Part shown: piece by piece, positions 8,413 to 17,234 of the stretch
Position numbering within the stretch: the stretch's first letter is position 1
Layout of the letters: the number at the start of each line of letters is the position of its first letter
Assembly (NCBI GenBank): GCA_027532555.1
Contig: JAPZTJ010000038.1
Location: 1-64,000 of the forward strand
Length of the DNA: 64,000 nt
Source: Aquidulcibacter sp.
GTDB lineage: Bacteria > Pseudomonadota > Alphaproteobacteria > Caulobacterales > Aquidulcibacteraceae
Direction of reading: 5' to 3'
The notes under the pieces: model-generated
What the model was told of the DNA's origin: nothing
Databases searched by the model: none
The model's input: only the letters and a program-made list of their open reading frames with translations
Program-made: the position numbers and the translations under genes

Positions 8413-9875
8413 CGCCCCAAGCCGAAAAAATCGCCGCTGCTTGGCGTCAATTATTTGTCAGCATGCTGCCCTTTGCAGACTCAGCAAGCAAAGATTTGCC
8501 CATTAGCAGGCTACTACGCTTATCCTTGTTTCAAATTTCTACGGGTATGGCCGCGGTCCTGTTAACCGGGACACTCAACCGGGTCATGATTGTTGAGCTA
8601 GGCGTGAGTGGCACTTTAGTCGCTTTGATGGTGTCCCTGCCGCTCTTGTTTGCACCAATGCGCGCCCTGATCGGCTTTAAATCTGACACGCATAAATCTT
8701 ACTTGGGCTGGCGGCGCACGCCCTTCATTTTTATGGGTACCATGGCGCAATACGCCGGACTGGCCATTATGCCATTCGCATTGCTGATCCTGTCGGGCGA
8801 TGGGCAAGGACCCATCATCTTTGGACATGTCGGAGCGGCACTTGCTTTCTTGCTAGTCGGCGCCGGTATGCACACCACCCAGACAGCAGGCTTGGCTTTG
8901 GCAACCGACCTTGCAACGGATGAGACCCGGCCGCGCGTTGTGGCACTACTCTATGTCATGCTCTTGGTGGGTATGCTGATTTCATCCTTGGTTTTGGGCG
9001 GCTTGTTGGTGGATTTTAACGCCATGCGGTTGATCCAAGTCATTCAAGGTGCCGCGGTTGTTTCCTTTATCCTAAATGCCGTCGCCGTGTGGAAGCAGGA
9101 GATTCGTAATCCTGCCCTAACCGCACCAGACCTCAAGCGGCCTGCCTTCAAAGACCAATGGAACCTCCTCATGCAGCAGGGCCGCACCGTTCGCCTGCTG
9201 GTTGCAACGGGCTTAGGCGCAGGTGCCTTTGCCATGCAGGATGTCCTGTTAGAGCCCTATGGCGCTGAAGTACTGGGCATGGATGTCGGTTCTACCACCG
9301 CCTTGACTGCCCTTTGGGCGGCAGGGACATTGACTGGATTTGCGTTTGCCTCCCAACAGCTGAGCCGGGACGGCGAAGCCCATAGGCTCGCAGGCTATGG
9401 TGCCTTAATCGGCGTTGTGGCCTTTGCCTGTGTCATCTTTGCCGGGGCGGTCTCCTTGACACCCCTTTTCTGTTTGGGCGTGATCGGCATCGGCTTGGGT
9501 GGCGGTTTGTTTTCGATTGGAACGCTGACGGCGGCTATGGCTTTGGCAAATGAAGGCCAGCAGTCCGGCCTCGCTCTTGGCGCCTGGGGCGGCGTGCAGG
9601 CTACAGCGGCAGGCCTTGGTATTGCGCTTGGTGGCGGCATTCGCGACCTCGGCGCTCAAATGACTGCCTCTGGGGCATTAGGCGCAGCCTTTAGCGGCCC
9701 AACGACAAGCTATGGCATTGTCTATCATTTGGAAATCGGACTGCTGTTTGCAGCTCTCGTGGCGATCGGTCCGCTCGCCAAGCACGCGCCGGGCCCATCA
9801 AAAATTCGTGAAGCACAAGAACTCAACAAAACAGGGGAGCGCCGCTTTGGGCTCTCGGAATTCCCAACCCTCTAA
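8409..9875 (+). CDS. lhaA: LH1 assembly factor LhaA (PucC family)
   Basis: This MFS-type protein of about 488 residues belongs to the BCD/PucC family, with GTLNRVMIVELGVSGTLV near residue 52, a SYLGWRRTPFIFMG loop and a late LGAWGGVQATAAGLGIALGG. In Rhodobacter LhaA aids LH1 assembly around the reaction centre, probably delivering bacteriochlorophyll. I prefer ATG 8409, which overlaps the bchF stop by 4 bp, over an in-frame start at 8391. It is followed by puhA after 18 bp, the conserved lhaA-puhA order. Confidence 0.93.
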   Translation: MTPQAEKIAAAWRQLFVSMLPFADSASKDLPISRLLRLSLFQISTGMAAVLLTGTLNRVMIVELGVSGTLVALMVSLPLLFAPMRALIGFKSDTHKSYLGWRRTPFIFMGTMAQYAGLAIMPFALLILSGDGQGPIIFGHVGAALAFLLVGAGMHTTQTAGLALATDLATDETRPRVVALLYVMLLVGMLISSLVLGGLLVDFNAMRLIQVIQGAAVVSFILNAVAVWKQEIRNPALTAPDLKRPAFKDQWNLLMQQGRTVRLLVATGLGAGAFAMQDVLLEPYGAEVLGMDVGSTTALTALWAAGTLTGFAFASQQLSRDGEAHRLAGYGALIGVVAFACVIFAGAVSLTPLFCLGVIGIGLGGGLFSIGTLTAAMALANEGQQSGLALGAWGGVQATAAGLGIALGGGIRDLGAQMTASGALGAAFSGPTTSYGIVYHLEIGLLFAALVAIGPLAKHAPGPSKIREAQELNKTGERRFGLSEFPTL

Positions 9876-9893
9876 CTACGATGGAGAAGTGAC

Positions 9894-10676
9894 ATGTATA
9901 ACCAATATTTCGCGGGTACCGTGGATGTCACAGAGATAGTTCTCTATCTCTTCTTTGCCTTTTTCTTCCTGTTGATACTTTACCTTTTGCGCGAAGGTCG
10001 GCGCGAAGGTTTTCCACTTGAGCATGATGTCACAGGCGCCCTGGAATCTACCCCAGGCGGGCTGTTCCCCTCCACGCCAAAGACTTTTCACATGCCTGAC
10101 GGCAGTAAGCTGGTAAAGCCAGACGCATCTCGCGACACCCATGCAACCCAGTTTAAGCGGACAGCTGCTTGGTCTGGCACTCCGATTGAGCCCGTTGGCA
10201 ATCCTTTGTCGGCAGGCATTGGTCCTGGCTCTTATGCCGTACGCGCGGATACGCCGGATATGACCAATCATGGCACGACGCGCCTTGCACCACTGCGCAT
10301 CGCGACGGATTATTCGATCGATAAGAAGGACCCAGATCTGCGCGGCTTTGCTTTGGTGGGTCTTGATGGGGTAGCCGCTGGGGCCATTAAGGACATTTGG
10401 GTAGACCGTGCCGAATTCCTCGTCCGCTATCTTGAAGTCGATGTCACGGCCGAAGGTGGGCCGACCAAGCATGTACTCGTCCCCATGACCATGTGCGTCG
10501 TGCAAAAGAAACTCAGCCGGGTTCGCCTTGATGCAGTCTTGGGTAGCCAAGTCGCAGGCGCGCCAACATTGGCCAATCCAGACCAAGTAACCTTGCTGGA
10601 AGAAGAAAAGATCGTTGGCTACTTTGGTGCAGGATATCTCTACTCCACACCAGACCGGTCGGAGCCAGTGCTATGA
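9894..10676 (+). CDS. puhA: Reaction centre H subunit PuhA
   Basis: This 260-residue protein has a short periplasmic N-terminus, one transmembrane helix (about residues 12-31) and a cytoplasmic PRC-barrel domain, as in known H subunits. The conserved LREGRREGFPLE follows the helix, and YSIDKKDPDLRGFALVGLDG lies in the barrel. It caps the L/M core and shapes proton delivery to QB. GGAGAAG precedes the ATG, and the stop overlaps puhB by 4 bp. Confidence 0.97.
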   Translation: MYNQYFAGTVDVTEIVLYLFFAFFFLLILYLLREGRREGFPLEHDVTGALESTPGGLFPSTPKTFHMPDGSKLVKPDASRDTHATQFKRTAAWSGTPIEPVGNPLSAGIGPGSYAVRADTPDMTNHGTTRLAPLRIATDYSIDKKDPDLRGFALVGLDGVAAGAIKDIWVDRAEFLVRYLEVDVTAEGGPTKHVLVPMTMCVVQKKLSRVRLDAVLGSQVAGAPTLANPDQVTLLEEEKIVGYFGAGYLYSTPDRSEPVL

Positions 10677-11341
10677 GCGGAGAGCACGATTTTGAACCCA
10701 TTCGCGGCCTGCCAAGCGATCTACCGCCGGGTGAAACCATCTTGTGGCAGGGAGAGCCTGACTGGACTCTTATGGCACGACGTGTTTTCCGGGTTGGCTG
10801 GGTCGCGGCCTATTTCGTCCTGTTGATGATGTGGCGGGTCATTGATGGAACCGCAAATGGCCAAGACTTCGGCACAGCGCTTTTGGCCGCGGTCTGGGTA
10901 GCCCCGATCGGCGTGGTCGGCTTGGGTCTGTTAGTGGGCTTAGCCTATTTGAACAGCCGCACGACAGTCTATACTTTGACCAATCGTCGCTTAGTGATGC
11001 GGTTTGGCGCAGCCATGACCAAGGCCATCAATATCCCCTACAAGATCATTGAGAGCGCTGCCGTCAATCAATTGGCCGACGGCAGTGGCGATGTGGCATT
11101 GCAATTGGTAAAGCCCAACAAAATCTCAATCGTCTTGCTGTGGCCTCATGCCCGCCCTGGCTTCATTGTTCAGCCGCAACCATCGCTACGTTGTTTGCGC
11201 GACGCCTCCAAGGCTGCAGCCGTTTTGGCTGAAGCACTGCGCCTCACGCATGAGCAAACCCATGCCACGACCCCACGCGTTGATGATGTCTCAAAGGCGT
11301 CAAACGGTGCAGGCGTTGGGGCAGAACCAGCTCTCGCCTGA
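10673..11341 (+). CDS. puhB: Reaction centre assembly protein PuhB
   Basis: This 222-residue membrane protein matches PuhB in position and composition: an N-terminal LPPGETILWQGEPDW, about two or three membrane segments (around 45-60 and 70-100) and a PH-like domain (TTVYTLTNRRLVMRFGAA). PuhB is known to help reaction centre assembly in Rhodobacter capsulatus. It is coupled to puhA by an ATGA overlap. A strong hairpin follows the stop. Confidence 0.92.
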   Translation: MSGEHDFEPIRGLPSDLPPGETILWQGEPDWTLMARRVFRVGWVAAYFVLLMMWRVIDGTANGQDFGTALLAAVWVAPIGVVGLGLLVGLAYLNSRTTVYTLTNRRLVMRFGAAMTKAINIPYKIIESAAVNQLADGSGDVALQLVKPNKISIVLLWPHARPGFIVQPQPSLRCLRDASKAAAVLAEALRLTHEQTHATTPRVDDVSKASNGAGVGAEPALA

Positions 11342-11349
11342 TTTGCCTA

Positions 11350-11379
11350 GGGCTCGCCCGGCTTTCGCAAGGCGGGCCC
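11350..11379 (+). terminator. puhB-puhC intercistronic stem-loop
   Basis: GGGCTCGCC (11350-11358) pairs with GGCGGGCCC (11371-11379) as a 9-bp stem with one G-U pair and a 12-nt loop. There is no following T run, so it more likely attenuates or protects the upstream puhAB message than ends all transcription. Confidence 0.55.
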
Positions 11380-11423
11380 CAGCGCATCACTAAAGCCTTA
11401 AGTCCAACCGAAGGAACATTACC

Positions 11424-11885
11424 ATGAGTGCAATTGACCATGAGCCATTTCCAAAAGGGGCTTTATTTGCTGCAGGTAGCTTGATCGCGTTGTCGCTGGT
11501 CGCTGCTGTTGTCGGGCGCTATCAGAATCTCAATCCACCCATGGATTCAATTGTTTCGGCACCTGTTCCCAGCACTGTACTCAAGTTGCGCTTTATTGAT
11601 GAAGCAGACGGCTCTGTTATCGTGCGCAATGCTACAACAGGTGCCACGCTTGACGTCATTGCGCCTGGCGAAGATGCCTTTATCCGCGCTGTAATGCGTG
11701 GCTTTGTGCGCGACCGCAAATTGCGCAAAATTGGCGTTGAGGTGCCGTTCAACCTGTCCTTGTATCCAAATAAGCGCTTAACGATGTCTGATCCAACAAC
11801 AGGCAAAGAGATCGATTTGCGCGCCTTTGGCCCAACCAATGAGGGGGCGTTTGCCCGCTTTCTGGCTACGCCTGAGGCTCGATGA
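11424..11885 (+). CDS. puhC: Photosynthetic complex assembly protein PuhC
   Basis: This 153-residue protein has one N-terminal membrane helix (about 13-32) and a periplasmic domain with LRFIDEADGSVIVRNATTG and a FIRAVMRGFVRDRK block typical of PuhC. PuhC supports formation of the reaction centre-LH1 complex. AAGGAAC precedes the ATG. It lies in the conserved puhABC-puhE order, 82 bp after puhB. Confidence 0.92.
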   Translation: MSAIDHEPFPKGALFAAGSLIALSLVAAVVGRYQNLNPPMDSIVSAPVPSTVLKLRFIDEADGSVIVRNATTGATLDVIAPGEDAFIRAVMRGFVRDRKLRKIGVEVPFNLSLYPNKRLTMSDPTTGKEIDLRAFGPTNEGAFARFLATPEAR

Positions 11886-11928
11886 TGGCAGGCCTCCGCT
11901 TTAGTTTTCATAATAAGCGGGGGCGCTG

Positions 11929-12765
11929 ATGGATGTCGCCACCCTTGCTGCGCCAATTGTAACCACAGTTTTCGCCTGGTGGTTCAGTACAGGCATCATT
12001 CTGTTGTTGGTCCGGTTACCGCCAAAAAGTTACGGCACAGCGCTCAGCCTGTTTGCTTTAGTCGCAGCGGTGGCCACCGGTGGCGTGATTATGACAGCGG
12101 ACGACGATACCACATTGGCGGCTTACATTGCGGCTGGCTGCGCTTTGTGTATCTGGGGCTGGCATGAAGCAAGTTTCCTGATGGGAAAGATTACCGGGCC
12201 CCGCCCAGCTGCTTGCCCTCCCGACGCCAAAGGCTGGACGCGCTTTAAGTTTGCGACTTTGACGGTCATCCATCATGAGATCGCCATTTTTCTCACGCTT
12301 CTGGCACTCATCGGTCTAACCTGGGGCCATCCAAATCCAGTGGCGACTTGGACATTTGGCATTTTGTTTGCGATGCGGATCAGCGCCAAGCTCAACATAT
12401 TTCTTGGTGTGCCCAACCTGACAGATGAATTTTTCCCGGCGCATCTGGAGCATCTGAAATCCTATTTACCCAAACGCCCGATGAACGCTTTAATGCCGGT
12501 CTCGGTAATAGGATCGCTCATTCTGTGCGCTTGGTTAATGACCCAAGCAGATCAGGCTGTCGAAGGTTCTGCCATGGCAACAGGCTTTGTCTTGTTGTTC
12601 ACCTTGGCTGCCTTAGCTCTATTGGAGCACTTCTTTATGGTCTTGCCAGTCCAAGATGCTGCGTTGTGGCGCTGGGCTTCCCCAAGTAAGAGCGTGCAGA
12701 AATCAGACGCAAAATCAAGCACAGACAAAGGCTTAAGTCCAAATGCGTGGGAGTCGACGAAGTGA
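11929..12765 (+). CDS. puhE: Putative photosynthetic complex assembly protein PuhE
   Basis: This 278-residue protein has about seven or eight hydrophobic segments and matches the PuhE family (DUF3623) in motifs such as WWFSTGIILLLVRLP near the start, GWHEASFLMGKITGPR near residue 80 and FHHEIAIFLT-like HHEIAIF near 113. The family modulates reaction centre and bacteriochlorophyll levels in Rhodobacter. In many clusters acsF follows; here idi follows instead, sharing GTGA with the puhE stop. Confidence 0.9.
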   Translation: MDVATLAAPIVTTVFAWWFSTGIILLLVRLPPKSYGTALSLFALVAAVATGGVIMTADDDTTLAAYIAAGCALCIWGWHEASFLMGKITGPRPAACPPDAKGWTRFKFATLTVIHHEIAIFLTLLALIGLTWGHPNPVATWTFGILFAMRISAKLNIFLGVPNLTDEFFPAHLEHLKSYLPKRPMNALMPVSVIGSLILCAWLMTQADQAVEGSAMATGFVLLFTLAALALLEHFFMVLPVQDAALWRWASPSKSVQKSDAKSSTDKGLSPNAWESTK

Positions 12766-13340
12766 ATCATCTTGTAGCGACCCCAGTTGAGCCGCGCTCG
12801 TCCCAAGGGCCTCGCTCCTCGTCGCCCTCGCTAATCATCCCGGCTATTGGAAAGGATGGCCTTTTGTTTCCGATCGAGAAGCTAAAGGCACATGAAGATG
12901 GAACTTTGCATCTCGCCGTTTCCATCTTTGTCTTTTGTGGTCCAAACCTTTTGATCCAGAAGCGTGCAGCAAGCAAATATCATTGCGGCGACCTATGGGC
13001 GAATACTTGCTGTACACATCCTCATTGGAACGAAGCACCAGAAGACAGTGCACGGCGGCGTTTATATGAAGAGCTCGGCATCAAGCTCGACCTGCAGCCA
13101 GCTCGCGTGGTTGAGTATTATGCTGAAGTCTCCAATAACTTGATCGAGCATGAGCGCGTTCAAGTCTATCGTGCTGAAGTTGCAAGCCAAAATCTCGCTT
13201 TTGACCTTGCCCCCGAAGAAGTGGCTGACGTTCGTTGGGTAGACGTGCGCGAGCTCAAGGCAGATGCGATCCTAAACCCACAGCTTTATGCGCCTTGGTT
13301 CAAGATTTATTTGGCGCGATGGGATGAACTCGGCATTTAG
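12762..13340 (+). CDS. idi: Isopentenyl-diphosphate delta-isomerase type 1
   Basis: This Nudix-fold enzyme of about 192 residues interconverts IPP and DMAPP, supplying precursors for carotenoids and the bacteriochlorophyll tail. The active-site NTCCTHP (Cys near residue 87) and the Nudix motif around EAPEDSARRRLYEELGI are clear, and an acidic IEHERVQVY follows. I prefer the GTG at 12762, which overlaps the puhE stop by 4 bp; an in-frame GTG at 12747 also exists. It is the last gene of the bchF-lhaA-puhABCE-idi run and converges on a TetR gene. Confidence 0.93.
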   Translation: MNHLVATPVEPRSSQGPRSSSPSLIIPAIGKDGLLFPIEKLKAHEDGTLHLAVSIFVFCGPNLLIQKRAASKYHCGDLWANTCCTHPHWNEAPEDSARRRLYEELGIKLDLQPARVVEYYAEVSNNLIEHERVQVYRAEVASQNLAFDLAPEEVADVRWVDVRELKADAILNPQLYAPWFKIYLARWDELGI

Positions 13341-13353
13341 GAACAGTAAGTTC

Positions 13354-13971
13354 TCAATCCGCCAATCTTGATAGAATGTCATCTAGAAGACGGGTTACGA
13401 CATCGCGCGCCTCTTGAATCGACAAATTCTGCTCAAACCGCAATGCATGCCAATTCTGGAAACTCAAGACCACCTTGATGCTGCGGGTAGATAAGTCGTC
13501 AGCCAGAATATGCTCCGGCAGCAAGGCTTCAACCGTGCTGGCTTCCAGTTGCAGGGTTCGTCGATATTCCTCAGTAAGAAAGGCTGAATGAAAACGCTTA
13601 AAGCTTGTCGAGAGCCGAAAGGGATGGATGCGCTCAAAAATTGTAGTGCGCCTCTCGACAACATTCATAAGCCGCTCTTTCCACACCTCCCCGGTCACAG
13701 GCTCGTTAAGCAGGGGCATAACCTCGGCTGAAACCCGCTCACTCACTTCCTGATACAGCGTATCCATATCGTCGAAATGGCGAAACACCGACCGCAAGCC
13801 GACACCAGCGACTTCTGCAACTCGCGCCGCGCTGGGGGACAAATCACCTCCTTCTACCAAATGGAGGAGAGCGGAAACGATTTTGTCGCGACTGGTTTGG
13901 CTGCGCGCACGGCGGCCATCGCTAGGCGGATCAGACTGGAATCGGATATTTAGGATCGTCGCAGAAGCCAT
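13354..13971 (-). CDS. TetR/AcrR family regulator
   Basis: This 205-residue protein has an N-terminal TetR helix-turn-helix (SRDKIVSALLHLVEGG, then VAEVAGVGLRSVFRHFDDMD, about residues 25-70) and a helical C-terminal ligand domain. It is divergent from a two-gene operon (14085-15028), with a perfect inverted repeat at 14042-14062 between them, so it probably controls that operon and itself. The ligand is unknown. Confidence 0.9.
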   Translation of the reverse strand: MASATILNIRFQSDPPSDGRRARSQTSRDKIVSALLHLVEGGDLSPSAARVAEVAGVGLRSVFRHFDDMDTLYQEVSERVSAEVMPLLNEPVTGEVWKERLMNVVERRTTIFERIHPFRLSTSFKRFHSAFLTEEYRRTLQLEASTVEALLPEHILADDLSTRSIKVVLSFQNWHALRFEQNLSIQEARDVVTRLLDDILSRLAD

Positions 13972-14041
13972 CGTTAATCTCTTGCCTTAAAACGCCAAAA
14001 TGGCAAGTCAAACCACCAGTCAGCCTGCTTGTCGGCAACAT

Positions 14042-14062
14042 ATTGACATGCTAAGTGTCAAT
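14042..14062. promoter_or_regulatory. Candidate TetR operator
   Basis: ATTGACA (14042-14048) and TGTCAAT (14056-14062) form a perfect 7-bp inverted repeat with a 7-nt spacer, 22 bp before the start of the plus-strand gene and about 70 bp before the tetR start. This is the size and place expected of a TetR-family operator. Confidence 0.65.
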
Positions 14063-14084
14063 AAAACTAGGTGAGGTGTGCGAG

Positions 14085-14396
14085 ATGATTGGATTGGGGG
14101 TCGCGGCGTCTTTTCTGTCTATACTAGCAGCAAGTCCGGGCGAAAGCACGCCAACTATGAAGCAGCGTGACGATGTGCGCAAAGCCTGTATGGCGGATGT
14201 GATGCGCCTGTGTGCACGTGAAGCTTCAGCTCGCGACCGGCAGGGCGTTCGCACCTGCCTGAAGGCCAATTTCTCTAAGACCTCCCAAGCGTGCCAGACC
14301 ACCTTGAGGAACGCCGCAGGGGAGCGTGAAACACAAGGCAGTTCCAGCCGCCCGCGGTCCTCTGATCGTTCAAACACACCCGAACCCAAACCATAG
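14085..14396 (+). CDS. Secreted Cys-rich-repeat protein, unknown function
   Basis: This protein of about 103 residues has a hydrophobic leader and a mature part with four spaced Cys (CMADVMRLC, then CLKANFSKTSQAC), resembling the Cys-rich repeat seen in eukaryotic GLG1 and some bacterial periplasmic proteins. The C-terminus is Ser/Arg/Pro-rich. I chose the ATG at 14085 because AGGTGAGG precedes it. It lies directly after the TetR operator and 8 bp before the next gene. Function is unknown. Confidence 0.65.
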   Translation: MIGLGVAASFLSILAASPGESTPTMKQRDDVRKACMADVMRLCAREASARDRQGVRTCLKANFSKTSQACQTTLRNAAGERETQGSSSRPRSSDRSNTPEPKP

Positions 14397-14404
14397 GAGT
14401 TTAT

Positions 14405-15028
14405 ATGTCACCTTGGCTCATCTGGGGCACTGCCTTTTTGCTCTATCTTCTATTCCGGCTTTGGTACGACAATTGGCAAGGGCCGGTTAAACCGCACGAG
14501 ATCGAAGCTTTCCTTGACTCTGTTGGGGATAGACTGGAGGAGACCGGTAATAGCCGGGCGATCCTGCGGGCTTTTCTAGAACAAGATGATGGCGGCGAAT
14601 TCCTCATGCTCAATCTCGTTAAGGCTGAGATGGGCGAGGTTGAGGACCCAAGAACCGGTGAAATGGTGCGGGGCGTCGAGTTGCTAAAGCGTTACTCTGA
14701 ACGCTTCATGCCGGTACTGCTGGGCCGCGGCGGCCATCCGGGCATCGTTGGGCGAAAAGTCGGAGGCTATGTTGACGCCTGGAACACAGCCCCCGATCCG
14801 GGCTGGACGTTTTTTGGCTTAATGCGCTACCGCAGTCGGCGCGACATGATGCGCTTGGCCTCTGATCCAGCCTTTATTGCCGCCCATCCCGAAAAGATTC
14901 TGGGAACGCCGGTGACGTTCTCGTTTCCGACCAAGCGGATGATCAGCCTTTATATCGGGCCTCGCGCGTCGGTTCTTTTAATCCTCGCCTTGGTGGCCGC
15001 TCTCATTCAATTGGCCTGGGGGGTGTGA
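14405..15028 (+). CDS. Membrane-anchored protein with DUF1330-like domain
   Basis: This 207-residue protein has an N-terminal membrane helix (about 5-20) and a C-terminal one (about 187-205). The part between holds GGEFLMLNLVKAEMG and ERFMPVLLGRGG, reminiscent of ferredoxin-like DUF1330/antibiotic monooxygenase folds. It follows the Cys-rich gene by 8 bp and is presumably under the same TetR control. Its last 22 bp overlap the end of the opposing GH92 gene. No reaction can be assigned. Confidence 0.65.
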   Translation: MSPWLIWGTAFLLYLLFRLWYDNWQGPVKPHEIEAFLDSVGDRLEETGNSRAILRAFLEQDDGGEFLMLNLVKAEMGEVEDPRTGEMVRGVELLKRYSERFMPVLLGRGGHPGIVGRKVGGYVDAWNTAPDPGWTFFGLMRYRSRRDMMRLASDPAFIAAHPEKILGTPVTFSFPTKRMISLYIGPRASVLLILALVAALIQLAWGV

Positions 15029-17220
15029 GGGCGCGAGCGGGGGAAAGATAAAGTGCCGCCCGCCAGCAGGCTTTGATAGTCGACTTCTGGCTCGGTGACG
15101 GCCTTGCCACGCAGCATAACATCTGTTGCCGCTGACCGCGTAATCTGGAGCATTTTCCCGTTCGGCAAGTGAAGTCTAGCTTGAGGGACCAAAGGGCGGC
15201 CTAAGGTAAAGCGCCCACTCGCGGGCTCAACCGGGTAGAAGCCCAAAGCAGCAAAGACGTACCACGCACTCATCTGCCCACAGTCGTCATTGCCGATAAT
15301 GCCGTCAGGACGATCCGAATAGAAGGTATGGGCAATCTGCGAGACTCTCTCATGGCCGCGCTGTGGTGCGTCCGTATAAGCATAAAGCCAGGCAATATGA
15401 TGGCTGGGCTCGTTGCCGTGGGCATATTGGCCAATCAAAGCCTCTTGGCCCAAATGCTTGTTATCGCCCAGCGACGGCAGAGAGAAGAACCGATCTAACC
15501 AGCGCGCCAACCCACTTGGTCCGCCAACAAGCGCACGAAAACCCTCCACATCGTGCAATGCAGGGGTCGCGGTATATTGCCAAGCATTAGCTTCGGTATA
15601 GTCGCCAGGATTATTCATCGGCGAGGTTGGCACCAAGGGATCAAATGGGGTTCGCCAGCCACCCGCTTGATTGCGGGCTCGCATGGTTTGGGTTTCTGGA
15701 TCAAAGAGCTTGCGGTAGCCCAGCGCACGGGATTGAAAGCGTTGCGCGACATGATCGTTACCCAAAAGCCGGGCAACTCGCGCCACGGCATTGTCGCCAA
15801 TACCATACTCCAACGTCTTGGAAACAGCTTCGCCTTCGTCAAGGTCATAGGGCAGATAGCCGTATTTGTCGTAAGCTATCCAATCTTTCTGGGCCCACGC
15901 TGGTGCATTTGGGCGCGGTTGCGTCGAGGTTGCAACCATAGCGGCCAAGGCCTCTTCCCGATCAAACCCCTTGAACCCCTTTAAAACAGCATCAGCAATG
16001 ACCGGCAAAGCGGGGTTGCCAATCATCGTCCAAGTCTCTTGCCCCCATGCGGTCCAGAGCGGCAAGTAGCCTTGAGCGCGCTGATGATCCAGCAGGGTTT
16101 GAACCATTCCGTCCACACGCTCAGGGACGATCAAGGTGAAGAGCGGATGGACCCCTCGAAACGTATCCCAGAGCGACAAGGTGCTGTAGTAGTGCCCTGT
16201 CTTTGTTTTGATCACCGCCCCTGTCGGGCCGCGCACACGTCCATCAACGTCGGCTATATCGCTTGGGTGGATCAGGGTGCGATAAAGGGCGGAGTAGAAT
16301 ATCCGCTTCTCTTTGGTACTTCCCTCTATCTCGATCCGTCGCAAGAGGCCGTTCCACTGCTTGCGGGCGGCCTGCACAACAGTTTCAAATCTTGGCTGCC
16401 CAAAGGCGGCGAGATTTGCCTTGGCACCGGCAACATCCACCGTTGATAGCGCGATACGGGCCTCCAACTGCTTGGCCTGCCTTAAGTCAAACTCAAGGAT
16501 GAAGCGTGGGGCTTGATCTCCCGGCCGGCTGGGCAAAGTAATGATCCGCGCAATCGGACGATCAAACCGAACAACGAAGGACGCCTCACGCGTCACCCAG
16601 TTCTTCGACCAGATGGTGCCGCGGATTTCGCCACTACTAGCATCTGTTTGCACGTCAGATTTCAGTACGCGCGGGCCATCGCCAAACAAAATGCCATGCT
16701 GCAGATCCAGCAGGACTTGCACCTTGCCGGCCCGCTGGAAGGTATAGCGCTGGATTGCAACGCGTTGACTGGCCGTCAGTTCTACGCGAACCCCATGATC
16801 CTTCAGCGTTACCGCATAATAGCCAGGGCTTGCTTGCTCGGTCGCTTTGTCGAAAGTGCTGCGGAAGTTCGTTGTAGCGCCAGTCCATTTGGAACCGGTT
16901 GACGGTTGAAGCAATATGTCGCCGAGCTCACCAATGCCCGCGCCGCTAATATGGGTGTTGGAGAAGCCCATAATCGAGCGGGCTTGGTACTGATAGCCGC
17001 TCGAGTAGCTCCAGCCGCGGTCTTCCATATCAGGGCCAGGTGCCACCATGCCAAAGGGCACCACCGCCCCAGGGAAAACGTGCCCTGTGCCATCGGTTCC
17101 AATGAAGGGGTCGACAAAGCGAAGGGGATGTTTCTCAAGCGCGACTGCTGGTGCGCCAGCCACAAGACAAATCAAGCCTGAGAGCCAACAGACAAGTCTT
17201 CTTAGAGCTTTCATCTTCAT
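15007..17220 (-). CDS. GH92 family alpha-mannosidase, secreted
   Basis: This protein of about 737 residues has a signal peptide (MKMKALRR then a hydrophobic stretch ending near VALE) and GH92 hallmarks: FVDPFIGTDGTGHVFPGA near the mature start, GFSNTHISGAGIGELGD, and later GNDDCGQMSAWYVFAALGFYP. GH92 enzymes are Ca-dependent exo-alpha-mannosidases acting on glycan mannose. I chose ATG 17220 because AGGAGC precedes it. It is the last of five same-strand genes starting with a GH13 enzyme, which suggests a glycoside-use operon. Confidence 0.92.
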   Translation of the reverse strand: MKMKALRRLVCWLSGLICLVAGAPAVALEKHPLRFVDPFIGTDGTGHVFPGAVVPFGMVAPGPDMEDRGWSYSSGYQYQARSIMGFSNTHISGAGIGELGDILLQPSTGSKWTGATTNFRSTFDKATEQASPGYYAVTLKDHGVRVELTASQRVAIQRYTFQRAGKVQVLLDLQHGILFGDGPRVLKSDVQTDASSGEIRGTIWSKNWVTREASFVVRFDRPIARIITLPSRPGDQAPRFILEFDLRQAKQLEARIALSTVDVAGAKANLAAFGQPRFETVVQAARKQWNGLLRRIEIEGSTKEKRIFYSALYRTLIHPSDIADVDGRVRGPTGAVIKTKTGHYYSTLSLWDTFRGVHPLFTLIVPERVDGMVQTLLDHQRAQGYLPLWTAWGQETWTMIGNPALPVIADAVLKGFKGFDREEALAAMVATSTQPRPNAPAWAQKDWIAYDKYGYLPYDLDEGEAVSKTLEYGIGDNAVARVARLLGNDHVAQRFQSRALGYRKLFDPETQTMRARNQAGGWRTPFDPLVPTSPMNNPGDYTEANAWQYTATPALHDVEGFRALVGGPSGLARWLDRFFSLPSLGDNKHLGQEALIGQYAHGNEPSHHIAWLYAYTDAPQRGHERVSQIAHTFYSDRPDGIIGNDDCGQMSAWYVFAALGFYPVEPASGRFTLGRPLVPQARLHLPNGKMLQITRSAATDVMLRGKAVTEPEVDYQSLLAGGTLSFPRSRPHTPQAN

Positions 17221-17234
17221 TGTGCTCCTGACCG

